A DNA stretch of 64,000 bases from Paenibacillus contaminans (GTDB taxonomy: Bacteria; Bacillota; Bacilli; Paenibacillales; NBRC-103111). The position numbers and the translations under genes were made by a program. Below are positions 52,533 through 61,230 of the stretch, piece after piece (the stretch's first letter is position 1; each line of letters starts with the position of its first letter). The stretch is from positions 26,776 to 90,775 of the forward strand of contig NZ_QMFB01000035.1 of NCBI RefSeq assembly GCF_003285015.1. Reading direction: 5' to 3'. The notes under the pieces are model-generated. The model was not told the origin of the DNA. It saw only the letters and a program-made list of their open reading frames with translations, and searched no databases.

Positions 52533-54893
52533 TCACCCCTGTTTTCCGCCGTTTTCCGCAACGATTTCTCTATATCTTCCGGGCGTAATTCCCTCGTTTT
52601 TCTTAAAGACGCGAATAAATCCGATATCGTTTGCGTATCCGATCGCCTTGGCCACCTGCGTAATCGTGAACTCGGAGCTTGCCAGCATGCGTTTGGCGGC
52701 CCGCAGCCGTACGGCCATAATGTAATCCTTCAAATTTTGGTCGCCATACTTTTTGAAAAATACCGAAAGATACTGCTGCGTAAGACCAAGCTCTTCAGCC
52801 ATCGAAGCCAATCCGAAATTGCTGTCCGTACAATTGGCGTCCACATAATCTTTGATTCTCTGGAACAGCTTCTCACCGTGATCGGGCCGTTCTTCATTCA
52901 CCGCGCTGCAGAACGACTCGTACCATTCCCTCGTCTTCTGGAACATTTCCTCCGCAGTCGTACAGCCCAGCACCGATTTTACGGGATCGCCGCCTGTCAA
53001 CTTTTTGCCGGATCCGGAGAAAACGTTTTGCAGCTTGAGAAGCGTACCGGTCATATCGAAGAATAAGCATTTGCCGACTTCCGGCGTAATCCTCGAATTG
53101 ACGAAATTGATCGCGTAAATTTGATCGAGCAGTTTATCGATTCCGGGAAAATCCCCGCTTTTGGCCATATTGATCATCTGCGTCTCGGTTTCGAGCGGAT
53201 AATGGTAAATGCGCTGCTCCATGCCGCCGATTTCTTCATAGCCGATAATCGTTCCTTGTCCCATCGTGATCCGGTAGTCAAGTGCGGCGAGCGCTTCCGC
53301 ATACGCTCTGCCCGTCTGCTCCATACCGCAGTGAACGCCGCCAAACGCCATCGTCGTCTGAATTTGATAGTGGTCCAGCGTAGCCTTCAGCCTTTCCGCA
53401 AAAGACCGTAAACGCCCGTTTTCCGACAAGCCCCCGGGATCTGCGGGATCGGGCTTGGACACGCTCATCAGCACGGCCAGCCGCTGAAGATCCAATTCGA
53501 CCGTATAGCCGTCTCCCGGCATAAGCTCCTTGCATATATTCGAAACGACGAACTGAACCAGTATCCATTCCGGTTCGGACCCTTCCTTGGCGAAACGGCT
53601 GCCGTTCTCGATATCGATAAGAATGACGCCGAACGCCTCCGCTAGAAACCGGACGCCCATAAAATCAATCGACTCGCCGGTAACCGCCGAAGGATCCACC
53701 TGTCCGCGAAATAGCCTGGACAAAAAATTCGCCCGGATCGCCGGCTCCTGACGGGACAACGTGTCGCGCAAATCGTTTTCTTCCTGCATGGAATCGAGCA
53801 GCGTACTCTTAATGAAGTCGATCTCGTTGCTCACCCTGAGACCAGTGCTTCGCCTTCCTTTCCTGATCGCTTCGACCATGTCGCGAATCGGGCTGTAATT
53901 GCGGTACGCCATTGAATAACAGGCGATCGTTCCCGCTATCAAACAAACGGCGAGAAGCATGACTGCCCATGTCTTGATTTCGTCAACACCTGCCATGACG
54001 ACGGAACGGGGAACTGCCGAAACGTAGCGCAAGCCGTTGCTCTCGGATGTCGTATAGGACAGCATCGTCATTTCTCCGTCCGCCATTTCGGAATGGTATC
54101 CGGTCTGGTCGTTCAGTTTCCCGATTAGTCGTTCCAGATCGCCGGTGCTGTCAGAGGTCGTCATGATGAGCTCTCCTTGCGGGTTCAGCACATACAAATG
54201 CCCCTCGCTCGCCCAATTGATTTGCCGGGCCAAATCTTTAACTTGCTGCTCGTCGATCTGAATGACAAGCGAGCCCTTGAACGACGTTTTTTGGCCGAGC
54301 GGAAGCGACTGGACGTAGGTCAGCACTTTTTTCTGCGTGGTGCCGGAGCCTAACGGAATGGAATGCAAATATAGATGCCGATGGTATTCCGACAAGGTTT
54401 GCTTCATGAGTGCCGGATAACCGGGATCGGGACTGTTCTGCACATGCTCGAAAAACAAGGAGGCCTTCGCCTTCCGTATCGGCGATATTATCGTTTGCGA
54501 GTTGTTCAAATACACGTAAAAGTCATCGATGAAGCTGCTGCTCATGCGGGAACGGTCCAGATCGCGGATGAAATCGTAAAAAGCGGCTCGCGATTCCGTA
54601 CTTTCCTCCGAGTCGCTGCTAAGCAGCACCTGCAGCCTCGAATTCATCGCAATTTGCAGCGTCAGCCGCTCTACTTCCTGCATACGGTTGTCTACCACCA
54701 GCCGGATCTGATCGAGCAAAGCGAAGTTGGAGCGTGCGGCATTGCCGATCATCTTGTTTTCCACCCGCTGATAAAGCAGGCTGCCGACGACGACGGGAAT
54801 CAATAAAATCGTTAGGTAGGAAAATAGCAATTTTACAAAAAGGCTTCTTCGAGAGATAAGCTCTTTCTCTGTATTGCTCAGCCACTTTAACAA
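52533..54893 (-). CDS. Membrane-bound AraC-family regulator with extracytoplasmic sensor
   Basis: 786 residues. First membrane helix (LFSYLTILLIPVVVGSLLY), a Cache-like extracellular domain of about 250 residues (VLNPQGELIMTTSDSTGDLERLIG), second helix (MLLAVCLIAGTIACYSMAY), a cytoplasmic linker, and a C-terminal AraC helix-turn-helix pair (FGLASMAEELGLTQQYLSVFFKKYG, ITQVAKAIGYANDIGFIRVFKKNEGITPGRYREI). Such one-protein sensors detect a sugar outside and bind DNA inside. Start: TTG at 54893 with GGGAGGG 8 bp upstream; the TTG at 54932 and the ATG at 54920 have none. It lies directly before the importer operon it should control. Confidence 0.88.
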   Translation of the reverse strand: MLKWLSNTEKELISRRSLFVKLLFSYLTILLIPVVVGSLLYQRVENKMIGNAARSNFALLDQIRLVVDNRMQEVERLTLQIAMNSRLQVLLSSDSEESTESRAAFYDFIRDLDRSRMSSSFIDDFYVYLNNSQTIISPIRKAKASLFFEHVQNSPDPGYPALMKQTLSEYHRHLYLHSIPLGSGTTQKKVLTYVQSLPLGQKTSFKGSLVIQIDEQQVKDLARQINWASEGHLYVLNPQGELIMTTSDSTGDLERLIGKLNDQTGYHSEMADGEMTMLSYTTSESNGLRYVSAVPRSVVMAGVDEIKTWAVMLLAVCLIAGTIACYSMAYRNYSPIRDMVEAIRKGRRSTGLRVSNEIDFIKSTLLDSMQEENDLRDTLSRQEPAIRANFLSRLFRGQVDPSAVTGESIDFMGVRFLAEAFGVILIDIENGSRFAKEGSEPEWILVQFVVSNICKELMPGDGYTVELDLQRLAVLMSVSKPDPADPGGLSENGRLRSFAERLKATLDHYQIQTTMAFGGVHCGMEQTGRAYAEALAALDYRITMGQGTIIGYEEIGGMEQRIYHYPLETETQMINMAKSGDFPGIDKLLDQIYAINFVNSRITPEVGKCLFFDMTGTLLKLQNVFSGSGKKLTGGDPVKSVLGCTTAEEMFQKTREWYESFCSAVNEERPDHGEKLFQRIKDYVDANCTDSNFGLASMAEELGLTQQYLSVFFKKYGDQNLKDYIMAVRLRAAKRMLASSEFTITQVAKAIGYANDIGFIRVFKKNEGITPGRYREIVAENGGKQG

Positions 54894-54962
54894 AACCGTT
54901 TCCCTCCCGGTTATGGACATCGACGAATTCAATACTTTGAAAACGCTTCAGTATATTCAATA

Positions 54963-54996
54963 TAAAAAGCAGCGTAACGATATCGCCGCTGCTTGT
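54963..54996 (-). terminator. Intrinsic terminator after the ceramidase-like gene
   Basis: AAGCAGCG / CGCTGCTT stem followed by TTTTTAT on the minus strand. It lies between the ceramidase-like gene (with the tiny frame behind it) and the AraC regulator. Confidence 0.7.
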
Positions 54997-55069
54997 ATGA
55001 CTTACATTCTTATAAGGGCGGCCCAAACTGTACGTCCCGCAAAGGGCGGAGCCGGCTCCTGCTGGCTGG

Positions 55070-55153
55070 TTACCCGACCGCTTCCTCCCGATAAACTTGG
55101 TAATCGTATTCGATACCTGCAATTCTCGTTCTTCGCGTATTGATTCCATCCAT
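55070..55153 (-). CDS. Possible 27-residue ORF coupled to the ceramidase-like gene
   Basis: ATG one base after the stop of the ceramidase-like gene, with a perfect AGGAGG 7 bp upstream formed by that gene's last codons. Reads MDGINTRRTRIAGIEYDYQV to a stop after EEAVG. No family recognised. It could be a real coupled small protein or the truncated start of a lost gene. Confidence 0.35.
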   Translation of the reverse strand: MDGINTRRTRIAGIEYDYQVYREEAVG

Positions 55154-55154
55154 A

Positions 55155-56462
55155 TTAAGGCCTCCTGCCTGCCGTCTCGAGCAAGCCGGCTATCCCTTCT
55201 GTCAGATTCCCTTCCGCAGCTTCAGCGAAAGGCGCTGGCAAGCCGAAATACTTTACCGAGCCGGCCGCCTCGTAGCCGCCCTCCCTGATTTGCGAAGCGG
55301 TGGGCACGTAGCCGATCAAGCCGTTGCTGTAAGCTAGCGGCAGCGCAGTTCCGCCTGATAAACGTTTGATCGCTTCGCCGTAAGCGTTAACCATTTCGCC
55401 GCCCATCGCCATGAACGAAAGCCGGTCGGCTAAATGCACAAGCGTTATGCGAAACGGCATAGCCGGCTGCAATAACTCAGGATTGGCCAGAAGGTGGCGG
55501 CTCCAATCGCCGTCTACGCCTATATCCTCCTGCAGGTTTGCCAGCTCGCCGGCGGCAGGCAAATACTGAAAGGGCAGCTCGAGGTCGACGCCCGTCGCCT
55601 CAATCGGGACGAAGGCAAGCTTCTCCATCGGCGATTCCAGAATGCGAAGCACCTCTGCGGCCAGCTCATGGCCCAAACGGCGGGAATCCTGATCGGTACC
55701 CGGGCGGAAACGGTCGCCGGCTATCAATGCCGGGCGTATATCCCCGCAGCAGCCCTGCATGAAGCCGGCTATCACCCCTTCCCCCAGCGATGCCTCAACC
55801 GCCTCCATCGCGGCCCCCGGATAATCCGCCGTTACAAGATTTTCCGCGCTGCTTGTCGGGTGGCATGTATAGTGGAACAACACCGCTTTCGTCGAGCCCT
55901 CCTCCGTACGAAACCGGATAACGGTCACCTCTCGATCGATCGGTGTATCATGGTTGGGCAGCATCTCGATATGGCCGCCATGCATGCGCCGGCGATGAAT
56001 GCCGATTCCGCATTCTCCCCTTCCGATCTCGGCGGATACGGGTACCAGATTGGCAAAGGCATGCATGATCGAGGCGAACAAACTCGTTTCCAGCAATTCC
56101 ACGAAAGTGGGCGCGTATTGGCCGACGATAGGCAGGCAATTCGTGCCCGTTTGCGGAGCACCGTGTGTGTGGGAGGCCTGCAAAATGACAGCATCGCGCT
56201 CAATCCCCCACCGTTCTTGTATCGTCCGGCTCCACTCCGCCGACTTATCGGACGGCCATTGGAGAATGTCGGCTTCAGCCAGCAGCATCATTCGCTTGTC
56301 GGACGGATGCTCTCCCTCCTGCTTAAATAGGAAAACGCGCAAAGCCAAACGCTGCGCAACACCTTCGAAGCTGCCTGTCCGGCTGCCGAAGCCGGCCAGC
56401 GGTAGCGGCTCGGGCGGTGTAATATCGGCTTTGGCAGTGCCCAGCATCGTACGTACGTTCAT
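55155..56462 (-). CDS. Neutral/alkaline non-lysosomal ceramidase-like hydrolase (N-terminal domain family)
   Basis: 435 residues from the ATG at 56462 (GGGAGG 8 bp upstream; the ATG at 56507 is unsupported). It starts with GTAKADITPPEPLPLAGFGSRTG, the hallmark opening of PF04734. ILQASHTHGAPQTG gives the zinc histidine pair, CHPTSSAENLVTADYPGAAME the next conserved block, and MQGCCGDIRP the last. No signal peptide is visible, unlike true secreted ceramidases, and the length is shorter than the full enzyme, which has an extra C-terminal domain. In sugar loci these proteins may act on other amides or esters; the substrate is unknown. Confidence 0.8.
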   Translation of the reverse strand: MNVRTMLGTAKADITPPEPLPLAGFGSRTGSFEGVAQRLALRVFLFKQEGEHPSDKRMMLLAEADILQWPSDKSAEWSRTIQERWGIERDAVILQASHTHGAPQTGTNCLPIVGQYAPTFVELLETSLFASIMHAFANLVPVSAEIGRGECGIGIHRRRMHGGHIEMLPNHDTPIDREVTVIRFRTEEGSTKAVLFHYTCHPTSSAENLVTADYPGAAMEAVEASLGEGVIAGFMQGCCGDIRPALIAGDRFRPGTDQDSRRLGHELAAEVLRILESPMEKLAFVPIEATGVDLELPFQYLPAAGELANLQEDIGVDGDWSRHLLANPELLQPAMPFRITLVHLADRLSFMAMGGEMVNAYGEAIKRLSGGTALPLAYSNGLIGYVPTASQIREGGYEAAGSVKYFGLPAPFAEAAEGNLTEGIAGLLETAGRRP

Positions 56463-56700
56463 TCGGATTCCTCCCAAAAAATCGGCTATAGCGCATGATC
56501 GCTGCACGCGTCCTTCATCTAAGTGAACTTATTAGGATGGATCATTGCTCCTTCATTATAATGATACAGCTTGCATACATCTACATGCCAATTATTGAAT
56601 TTGCTATCTATAATTAAGATCGCATGCTTAAACCCGTCACAATGCGAAAAACGGATATTTTCCCGTTCTGTTCCCTGTGAGGACGTAAAAGTTAACATAA

Positions 56701-56736
56701 AAAAGACCGTTCGGAACTTCCACCGGACGGTCTTTC
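56701..56736. terminator. Bidirectional intrinsic terminator after the DUF1080 gene
   Basis: AAAGACCGT-CGG / CCG-ACGGTCTTT stem with a short loop, about 22 bp past the DUF1080 stop. Confidence 0.85.
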
Positions 56737-56757
56737 CTATACTGCGTCTAGTTTTAT

Positions 56758-57372
56758 TTACAACTCCATTATTTTCATATTACGAAACTCGATCCGGCCG
56801 CCGTGATCCTGCAGCCCGATATGCCCTAAGCGCGGACGGTCCCGCCAGGCGTATTTAAACTTGTTATCGGTGCCGTCAGGGTTTTTGCCCGCGACCGACC
56901 ACTGATCGATGTCGGCTTCAACGACAGTAATACCGTTCAAAGTCAACTGAATCTCATTGCGATCGCATTTGATCGTGATTTGATTCCATTCGCCGGCCCG
57001 GCGAACAGCATTGGAGGAAGGAGCGACAAGATCGTATAAAGCGCCCGAACTGTGCTTTTCCATTTGCTCCTGATCGTACGTATCCAAAATTTGCATTTCA
57101 AGCCCCGTATGCACAGGGTCCTCGGGATCCGTCCACCTGAAAAAAATCCCGCTGTTTACCTTTGCTTCCGCCCTATATTCCACTTGGAATATAAAATTTT
57201 CGAACCGGTCGACGGTGTACAAATACCCTTTGTTCCCGCCCTTGCACAAAATAACGCCGTCTTGCGCCAGCCACCCCTCCGGGCTTTGGGTCGCCACCCA
57301 GCCGTTTTTCGTTTCCCCGTCAAACAAAAGCCGATACCCTTGTTGCTTCTCTTCCTCAGTCAGAGCATTCAT
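56758..57372 (-). CDS. DUF1080 (3-keto-disaccharide hydrolase / LamG-like) protein
   Basis: 204 residues. The opening GYRLLFDGETKNGWVA, WLAQDGVILCKGGNKGYLYT, FENFIFQVEYRAEAKVNSGIFFRW, GLEMQILD and the ending LGHIGLQDHGGRIEFRNMKI are the typical blocks of PF06439, a jelly-roll domain whose members include 3-keto-glycoside hydrolases. There is no signal peptide, so it is probably cytoplasmic. Start: ATG with AAGGAGG 8 bp upstream. It stands alone between the second sugar locus and the ohrR operon. Confidence 0.85.
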   Translation of the reverse strand: MNALTEEEKQQGYRLLFDGETKNGWVATQSPEGWLAQDGVILCKGGNKGYLYTVDRFENFIFQVEYRAEAKVNSGIFFRWTDPEDPVHTGLEMQILDTYDQEQMEKHSSGALYDLVAPSSNAVRRAGEWNQITIKCDRNEIQLTLNGITVVEADIDQWSVAGKNPDGTDNKFKYAWRDRPRLGHIGLQDHGGRIEFRNMKIMEL

Positions 57373-57589
57373 TGGCGATTCCTCCTTGTAAGGCTAGTAT
57401 CTCTTCTGAACAACTAAGCCGCCGATTCAGGCCATGCAAAAGCTCAGCAGCTTCCGACTATACCATTTCGCCGCGGACGGACAATTTTCCTGCTGTTTCC
57501 TTTTTTTGCGGAACCCCATAACGAAAAAACGCCCAAGCCGCAGCTCGGACGCAGTAGACTTCCTATTCAAAATCATGCCTTGCCCATCC

Positions 57590-58048
57590 TTACGCGTTCA
57601 GCCCGCTCTGCTTCTCTCTTACTTGCGCGAGCAAGCCTTTGAAATCTTGAAGCAGCTGGGCGAAATGGTCCGCCGAAAGCCCGCTTTGCTCGAGCAGCCG
57701 TTCCGGAACGGTGCACGCCTTCGCTTGAAGCGCCTTCCCTTCTTCCGTCAGCGTGACGATCACCTTCCGTTCGTCGTCGCCCGAGCGCTTGCGCACGACG
57801 AGATTCGCCGACTCCATCCGCTTAAGCAGCGGCGTAAGCGTACCGGAATCGAGATACAAGCGTTCACCCAGCTCTTTGACGGTAACGCCGTCCTTCTCCC
57901 ATAGGACGAGCAGCGCAAGATATTGCGGATAGGTGACCCCCAGTTCGTCCAGCAGCGGCCGGTATGCTTTCGTCAATTCTCTGGAGCAAGCATAGATGGC
58001 GAAGCACAGCTGATTATCCAGCTTCAAGCGTTCATCGGGGACCGTCAC
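57590..58048 (-). CDS. ohrR: MarR-family organic-peroxide sensor repressor
   Basis: 152 residues. The redox-sensing cysteine is at the OhrR position (Cys15 in LDNQLCFAIYA), and the two tyrosines that contact it in OhrR are also in place (Tyr29 and Tyr40). The winged helix is VTVKELGERLYLDSGTLTPLLKRMESANLVVRKRSGDDERKV. Oxidation of Cys15 by organic peroxides should release it from DNA. Start: GTG at 58048 with GGAGGG upstream, overlapping the stop of gpx by 4 bp. Unusually, it is paired with a glutathione peroxidase gene rather than with ohr. An OhrR-type operator lies before gpx. Confidence 0.88.
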   Translation of the reverse strand: MTVPDERLKLDNQLCFAIYACSRELTKAYRPLLDELGVTYPQYLALLVLWEKDGVTVKELGERLYLDSGTLTPLLKRMESANLVVRKRSGDDERKVIVTLTEEGKALQAKACTVPERLLEQSGLSADHFAQLLQDFKGLLAQVREKQSGLNA

Positions 58049-58539
58049 TTCGCTTGCCCTCCGTCCTGCAGCAGCCGTCTGACGTCCGCTTCGATTTTAT
58101 CCGGGGAGGTCGTCGGGGAATACCGCTTCACCACGTTGCCGCTTCGGTCGACAAGGAACTTTGTAAAATTCCACTTGATGCCGCTGAACAAAACGCCGCC
58201 TTTTTGCCTTTTCAGATAATCATACAGGGGGTGCGCATTGGGGCCGTTCACATCGATTTTGGCAAACAGCGGGAAATTAACGCCAAAATTGAGCGAGCAG
58301 GCGCTTTGGATATCCTCATTGCTGCCGGGCTCCTGATCCCGAAACTGGTTGCATGGAAAACCGAGCACCGAGAAGCCTTTATCCTTGTAGGCGTCGTGCA
58401 GCTTTTGCAGTCCTGTGAACTGCGGCGCGAAGCCGCATTTGGTCGCCGTGTTCACGATCAGCAGCACCTTATTCTCATACGCCGAGAGCGATTGTTCTTC
58501 CCCTTTGATGGTTTTGACCGAATAACCGTAAACGCTCAT
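58045..58539 (-). CDS. gpx: Glutathione peroxidase family thiol peroxidase
   Basis: 164 residues. The peroxidatic residue is Cys35 (NTATKCGF; cysteine, not selenocysteine), with the second cysteine at 63 in LGFPCNQF and the tetrad Trp/Asn in KWNFTKFLVDRSG. It reduces hydroperoxides, probably with thioredoxin or bacillithiol as electron donor in this lineage. It is the first gene of the gpx-ohrR operon and should be induced by organic peroxide through the operator immediately upstream. Equivalent to BsaA of Bacillus. Confidence 0.92.
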   Translation of the reverse strand: MSVYGYSVKTIKGEEQSLSAYENKVLLIVNTATKCGFAPQFTGLQKLHDAYKDKGFSVLGFPCNQFRDQEPGSNEDIQSACSLNFGVNFPLFAKIDVNGPNAHPLYDYLKRQKGGVLFSGIKWNFTKFLVDRSGNVVKRYSPTTSPDKIEADVRRLLQDGGQAK

Positions 58540-58570
58540 AGGATCGACTCCTTATATCGTAATTTTCGTA

Positions 58571-58600
58571 AAATTTAATTGTACACAATTTAATTTACAA
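58571..58600. promoter_or_regulatory. OhrR operator upstream of gpx
   Basis: AAATTTAATTGTACACAATT followed by TAATTTACAA: repeated AATTTAATT/ACAATT half-sites closely resembling the Bacillus OhrR site (TACAATTAAATTGTA type). It lies about 30 bp upstream of the gpx start and also faces the divergent LOG-family gene. Confidence 0.75.
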
Positions 58601-58711
58601 CAATTTTTACAAAAAGACAACTGCCTCATCATGGACTTCAATATATTGCGATACAAAGACAATTGGTATACTATATTTAGTGCCATCTTGCAAACGAAGG
58701 GAAAGAGAAAA

Positions 58712-59299
58712 ATGAAGTCGATATGTGTTTACGCGGGTTCGAATCCGGGAACAAGTCCGGAATATGAGCGGTATGCGGTCAAGCTTGGAGAGCTGTTCGT
58801 TGAGAATGGTTATAAACTCGTTTACGGCGGATCCAAAATAGGGCTGATGGGCCGTCTTGCGGACACGGTTCTTGCGGGAGGCGGCGAGGCGGTCGGCGTT
58901 ATGCCGCGCGGTTTGTTTCGCGGAGAAATGGTACATGCCCGGTTAACCGAGCTGATCGAGGTGGACTCGATGCACGAGCGAAAAGCGAACATGCAGCGGC
59001 TTGCGGACGGATTTATCGCGCTGCCGGGCGGCTTCGGTACGCTTGAGGAGCTTTTTGAAGCGGTGAGCTGGTCGCAGCTCGGCATACATAACAAGCCGGT
59101 CGGCTTACTGGACGTCGAGGGGTATTATGAACCGCTCGTCCGTTTCGTTGCACATGCGGTCGATGCCGGCTTCATCCATAGCACCCATGCAAGCCTTCTG
59201 CTGCTCGAACGCGACCCTGCACGCCTGATCGAGCGCATGGAATCGTTCCAGCCGCCGCAAAACGTCAACAAATGGTCGGAGCTGCCGGCTCGACCATAA
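58712..59299 (+). CDS. LOG-family protein (cytokinin-riboside monophosphate phosphoribohydrolase-like)
   Basis: 195 residues from the ATG at 58712 (GGGAAAGAG upstream). It has SICVYAGSNPG at the start, YGGSKIGLMG, SMHERKANM and the family signature PGGFGTLEELFEA. Once misannotated as lysine decarboxylase, LOG proteins split nucleoside 5'-monophosphates into base and ribose 5-phosphate. In plants this activates cytokinins; in bacteria the role is less clear. It is divergent from the gpx-ohrR operon. Homologue of Bacillus YvdD. Confidence 0.9.
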   Translation: MKSICVYAGSNPGTSPEYERYAVKLGELFVENGYKLVYGGSKIGLMGRLADTVLAGGGEAVGVMPRGLFRGEMVHARLTELIEVDSMHERKANMQRLADGFIALPGGFGTLEELFEAVSWSQLGIHNKPVGLLDVEGYYEPLVRFVAHAVDAGFIHSTHASLLLLERDPARLIERMESFQPPQNVNKWSELPARP

Positions 59300-59542
59300 T
59301 GCATGAAAAGCCTGTGCGTCTTGCGTCGCCGCTGCAATGTGGCATCCGTGCTTTTGAGAAGCGGTGATTTTGCGAGGGAGATTGCGGGATCGGGTCGACG
59401 CGAGAAAGCCGTTAGGCGACATGGATGCCGAGCGGGCAATTCCATAATGAAGCTTGCGGCCCTTTGGAAGCAGGCGTTCACTAACAATCGACGAGTATAC
59501 AGGAATACCGTCGAAAGCTATGTTGGCGTACGAAAGTACGGT

Positions 59543-59700
59543 GCAACTGGGAGCGCCAGTCCGACTTTGGGCAACTGGGAGCGTTAGTCCGATTTTGCGC
59601 AACTGAGAGCGCCAGTCCGACTTTTGGGCAACTGGGAGCGTCAGTCCGATTTTGCGCAACTGAAAGCCCCAGTCCGATTTTGCCCAATTGGGATCGACTC
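59543..59700. repeat. Tandem repeat of a 28-bp unit, six copies
   Basis: GCAACTGGGAGCGCCAGTCC-type units start at 59543, 59571, 59599, 59628, 59656 and 59684 (steps of 28, 28, 29, 28 and 28 bp). Alternate units differ slightly (GGGCAACTGGGAG versus GCGCAACTGAGAG), suggesting a 56-bp higher-order step. There are no spacers between units, so this is not a CRISPR array. Confidence 0.85.
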
Positions 59701-59780
59701 CGGACTACTCCCCTCGCCTGCAGTCCGAAAACGCGCGCTTGCAGCAGCTATTTCGCCGGGCACACCCGTAAATCCCTTCT

Positions 59781-59950
59781 CCAAGCAGGCAAATTCGGAC
59801 TCCAGCTTAAAAGGCACCTCGATTCCTTGCTCCAAGCGGGTAAACTCGGACTACAGCACAAGGGACGATCTTCGATCCCATTTGCTAAGCAAAAACTCGA
59901 ACTACAGCATAAGGGACGAGCTTCGCTCCCATTCGATAAGCAAAAAATAT
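59781..59950. repeat. 51-bp-period tandem repeat, locus D
   Basis: CCAAGCAGGCAAATTCGGACT (first unit, 59781), a second at 59832, a third at 59885 and a partial fourth at 59935 (steps of 51, 53 and 50 bp). Each full unit holds ACTACAGC or ACTCCAGC, then AAGGGACGA, TTCG and a CCCATT-like end. It follows the 28-bp array directly. No gene is visible between 59300 and 60047. Confidence 0.7.
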
Positions 59951-60047
59951 TTAGCGTAAGGAACCTCTGTCGTCCCTTTTATCATGTAGGCAAACTCAAC
60001 TGCTGCCCGTTTCGTTTCAACAAATGGTCGGCCGCCTGCGTACCTAA

Positions 60048-61061
60048 TTAAAGGGCGCAAAGCTCGATCTCGAAGCCGAGGTCTTCGATCATCCGGTGGT
60101 CCAGCGTCGCTTCTTGTCCTTCCGTAGTCAAATAATCCCCTACAAAAACCGAGTTCGCCGCATACAAGGCCAAAGGCTGGAGAGAACGCAGATTCAGCTC
60201 GCGGCCGCCCGACGCGCGGATCTCTTTGGACGGGCAAATGAACCGGAACAGCGCCAGCACCTTCAAGCATTTGCGCGGGTTAAGCTCCTTCAGCCCTTGA
60301 AGCGGCGTTCCCGGAATCGGATTCAGAAAATTGACCGGTATCGAATCGGCATCGAGCTCGCGCAGCGAATAAGCGATGTCGACGATATCACGGTTCGTTT
60401 CCCCCATGCCGACGATGCAGCCGGAGCAAGGCGACATGCCGGCGTTTTTCGCTTTATCAACCGTGTTCACCCGATCTTCATACGTATGCGACTTCGTAAT
60501 GGAAGCAAAATGTCCTTCGCTCGTATTCAGGTTATGATTGTACCGATCCACTCCGGCTTCCTTAAGCCTATTTGCTTGATCCTCCGATAAAATGCCGAGA
60601 CATGCGCAAATTTTCATCGGCATCGTCTCCTTAATTTCCCGCACCGCCTCGATCACCTGCTCCAGCTCTTTATTCGTCGGACCGCGCCCGCTGGCAACGA
60701 TGCAGTACGTTCCGACCTTCAGCTCCAGCGCTTTGCGGGCGCCGTCCACAAGCGTCGTTTTTTCAAGCAGCGGATATTTACTGACCGGAGCCGTCGAGAC
60801 GATCGACTGCGAGCAGTACCCGCAATCCTCGGGGCAAAGGCCGCTTTTGGCGTTGATGATCAGATTGAGCTTCACCTTCCTGCCGTAAAAATGCTTCCGC
60901 ACCCGAAACGCCGCCTGCATGATCGCCAGCAGCTCGTCGTCATCCGCCTCCAGCACGCTCAGCGCCTCCGCCTCGGTAAGCAGCTCGCCCCTCAGCGCCT
61001 TATCGGCCAATACGTTCCAGTCATAAGCGGTGTATAGATTGGGTTGTGCAGTTTTCGTCAT
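60048..61061 (-). CDS. bioB: Biotin synthase (radical SAM)
   Basis: 337 residues. It inserts sulfur into dethiobiotin, the last step of biotin synthesis. The radical-SAM cluster cysteines are Cys76, Cys80 and Cys83 (GLCPEDCGYCSQS). Other BioB blocks: CIVASGRGPTNKE, CACLGILSEDQANRLKEAGVDRYNHNLNTSE, VGMGET and NFLNPIPGTPL; the Arg of ASGGRELNL completes the second-cluster site. It stands alone rather than with bioADFW. A BirA operator lies 40-75 bp upstream. Confidence 0.95.
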   Translation of the reverse strand: MTKTAQPNLYTAYDWNVLADKALRGELLTEAEALSVLEADDDELLAIMQAAFRVRKHFYGRKVKLNLIINAKSGLCPEDCGYCSQSIVSTAPVSKYPLLEKTTLVDGARKALELKVGTYCIVASGRGPTNKELEQVIEAVREIKETMPMKICACLGILSEDQANRLKEAGVDRYNHNLNTSEGHFASITKSHTYEDRVNTVDKAKNAGMSPCSGCIVGMGETNRDIVDIAYSLRELDADSIPVNFLNPIPGTPLQGLKELNPRKCLKVLALFRFICPSKEIRASGGRELNLRSLQPLALYAANSVFVGDYLTTEGQEATLDHRMIEDLGFEIELCAL

Positions 61062-61101
61062 GTAAGCCTCCTGGGTAGTCGTATAAATGAACGCAGAAAA
61101 A

Positions 61102-61136
61102 AACGTTAACCAAAATAATAAAACAAGGTTAACGAT
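61102..61136. promoter_or_regulatory. BirA operator upstream of bioB
   Basis: GTTAACC (61105-61111), 15 AT-rich bases, GGTTAAC (61127-61133). This matches the Firmicute BirA site with two inverted half-sites separated by about 15 bp, and predicts repression by biotinyl-AMP-bound BirA. Confidence 0.8.
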
Positions 61137-61230
61137 TAATCAACCGCTAATTAAACGGCTCAGGAAAAGCTAATGGCATTACAGGTCTTGCCCTTACAGG
61201 CGCATTTGAGGCTCGCTATCCGAACGCGAA

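Noticed and set aside
54619..55149. 176-residue minus-strand frame starting MESIREERELQV
   Set aside because: It overlaps the start of the AraC regulator in another frame, runs through a terminator, and loses protein-like composition.
59300..59540. Possible small genes just after the LOG gene
   Set aside because: Short overlapping frames on both strands without ribosome-binding sites or conserved features.
59543..59700. CRISPR-like array of 28-bp repeats
   Set aside because: Units are directly adjacent with no spacers, they vary between copies, and no cas genes are nearby.
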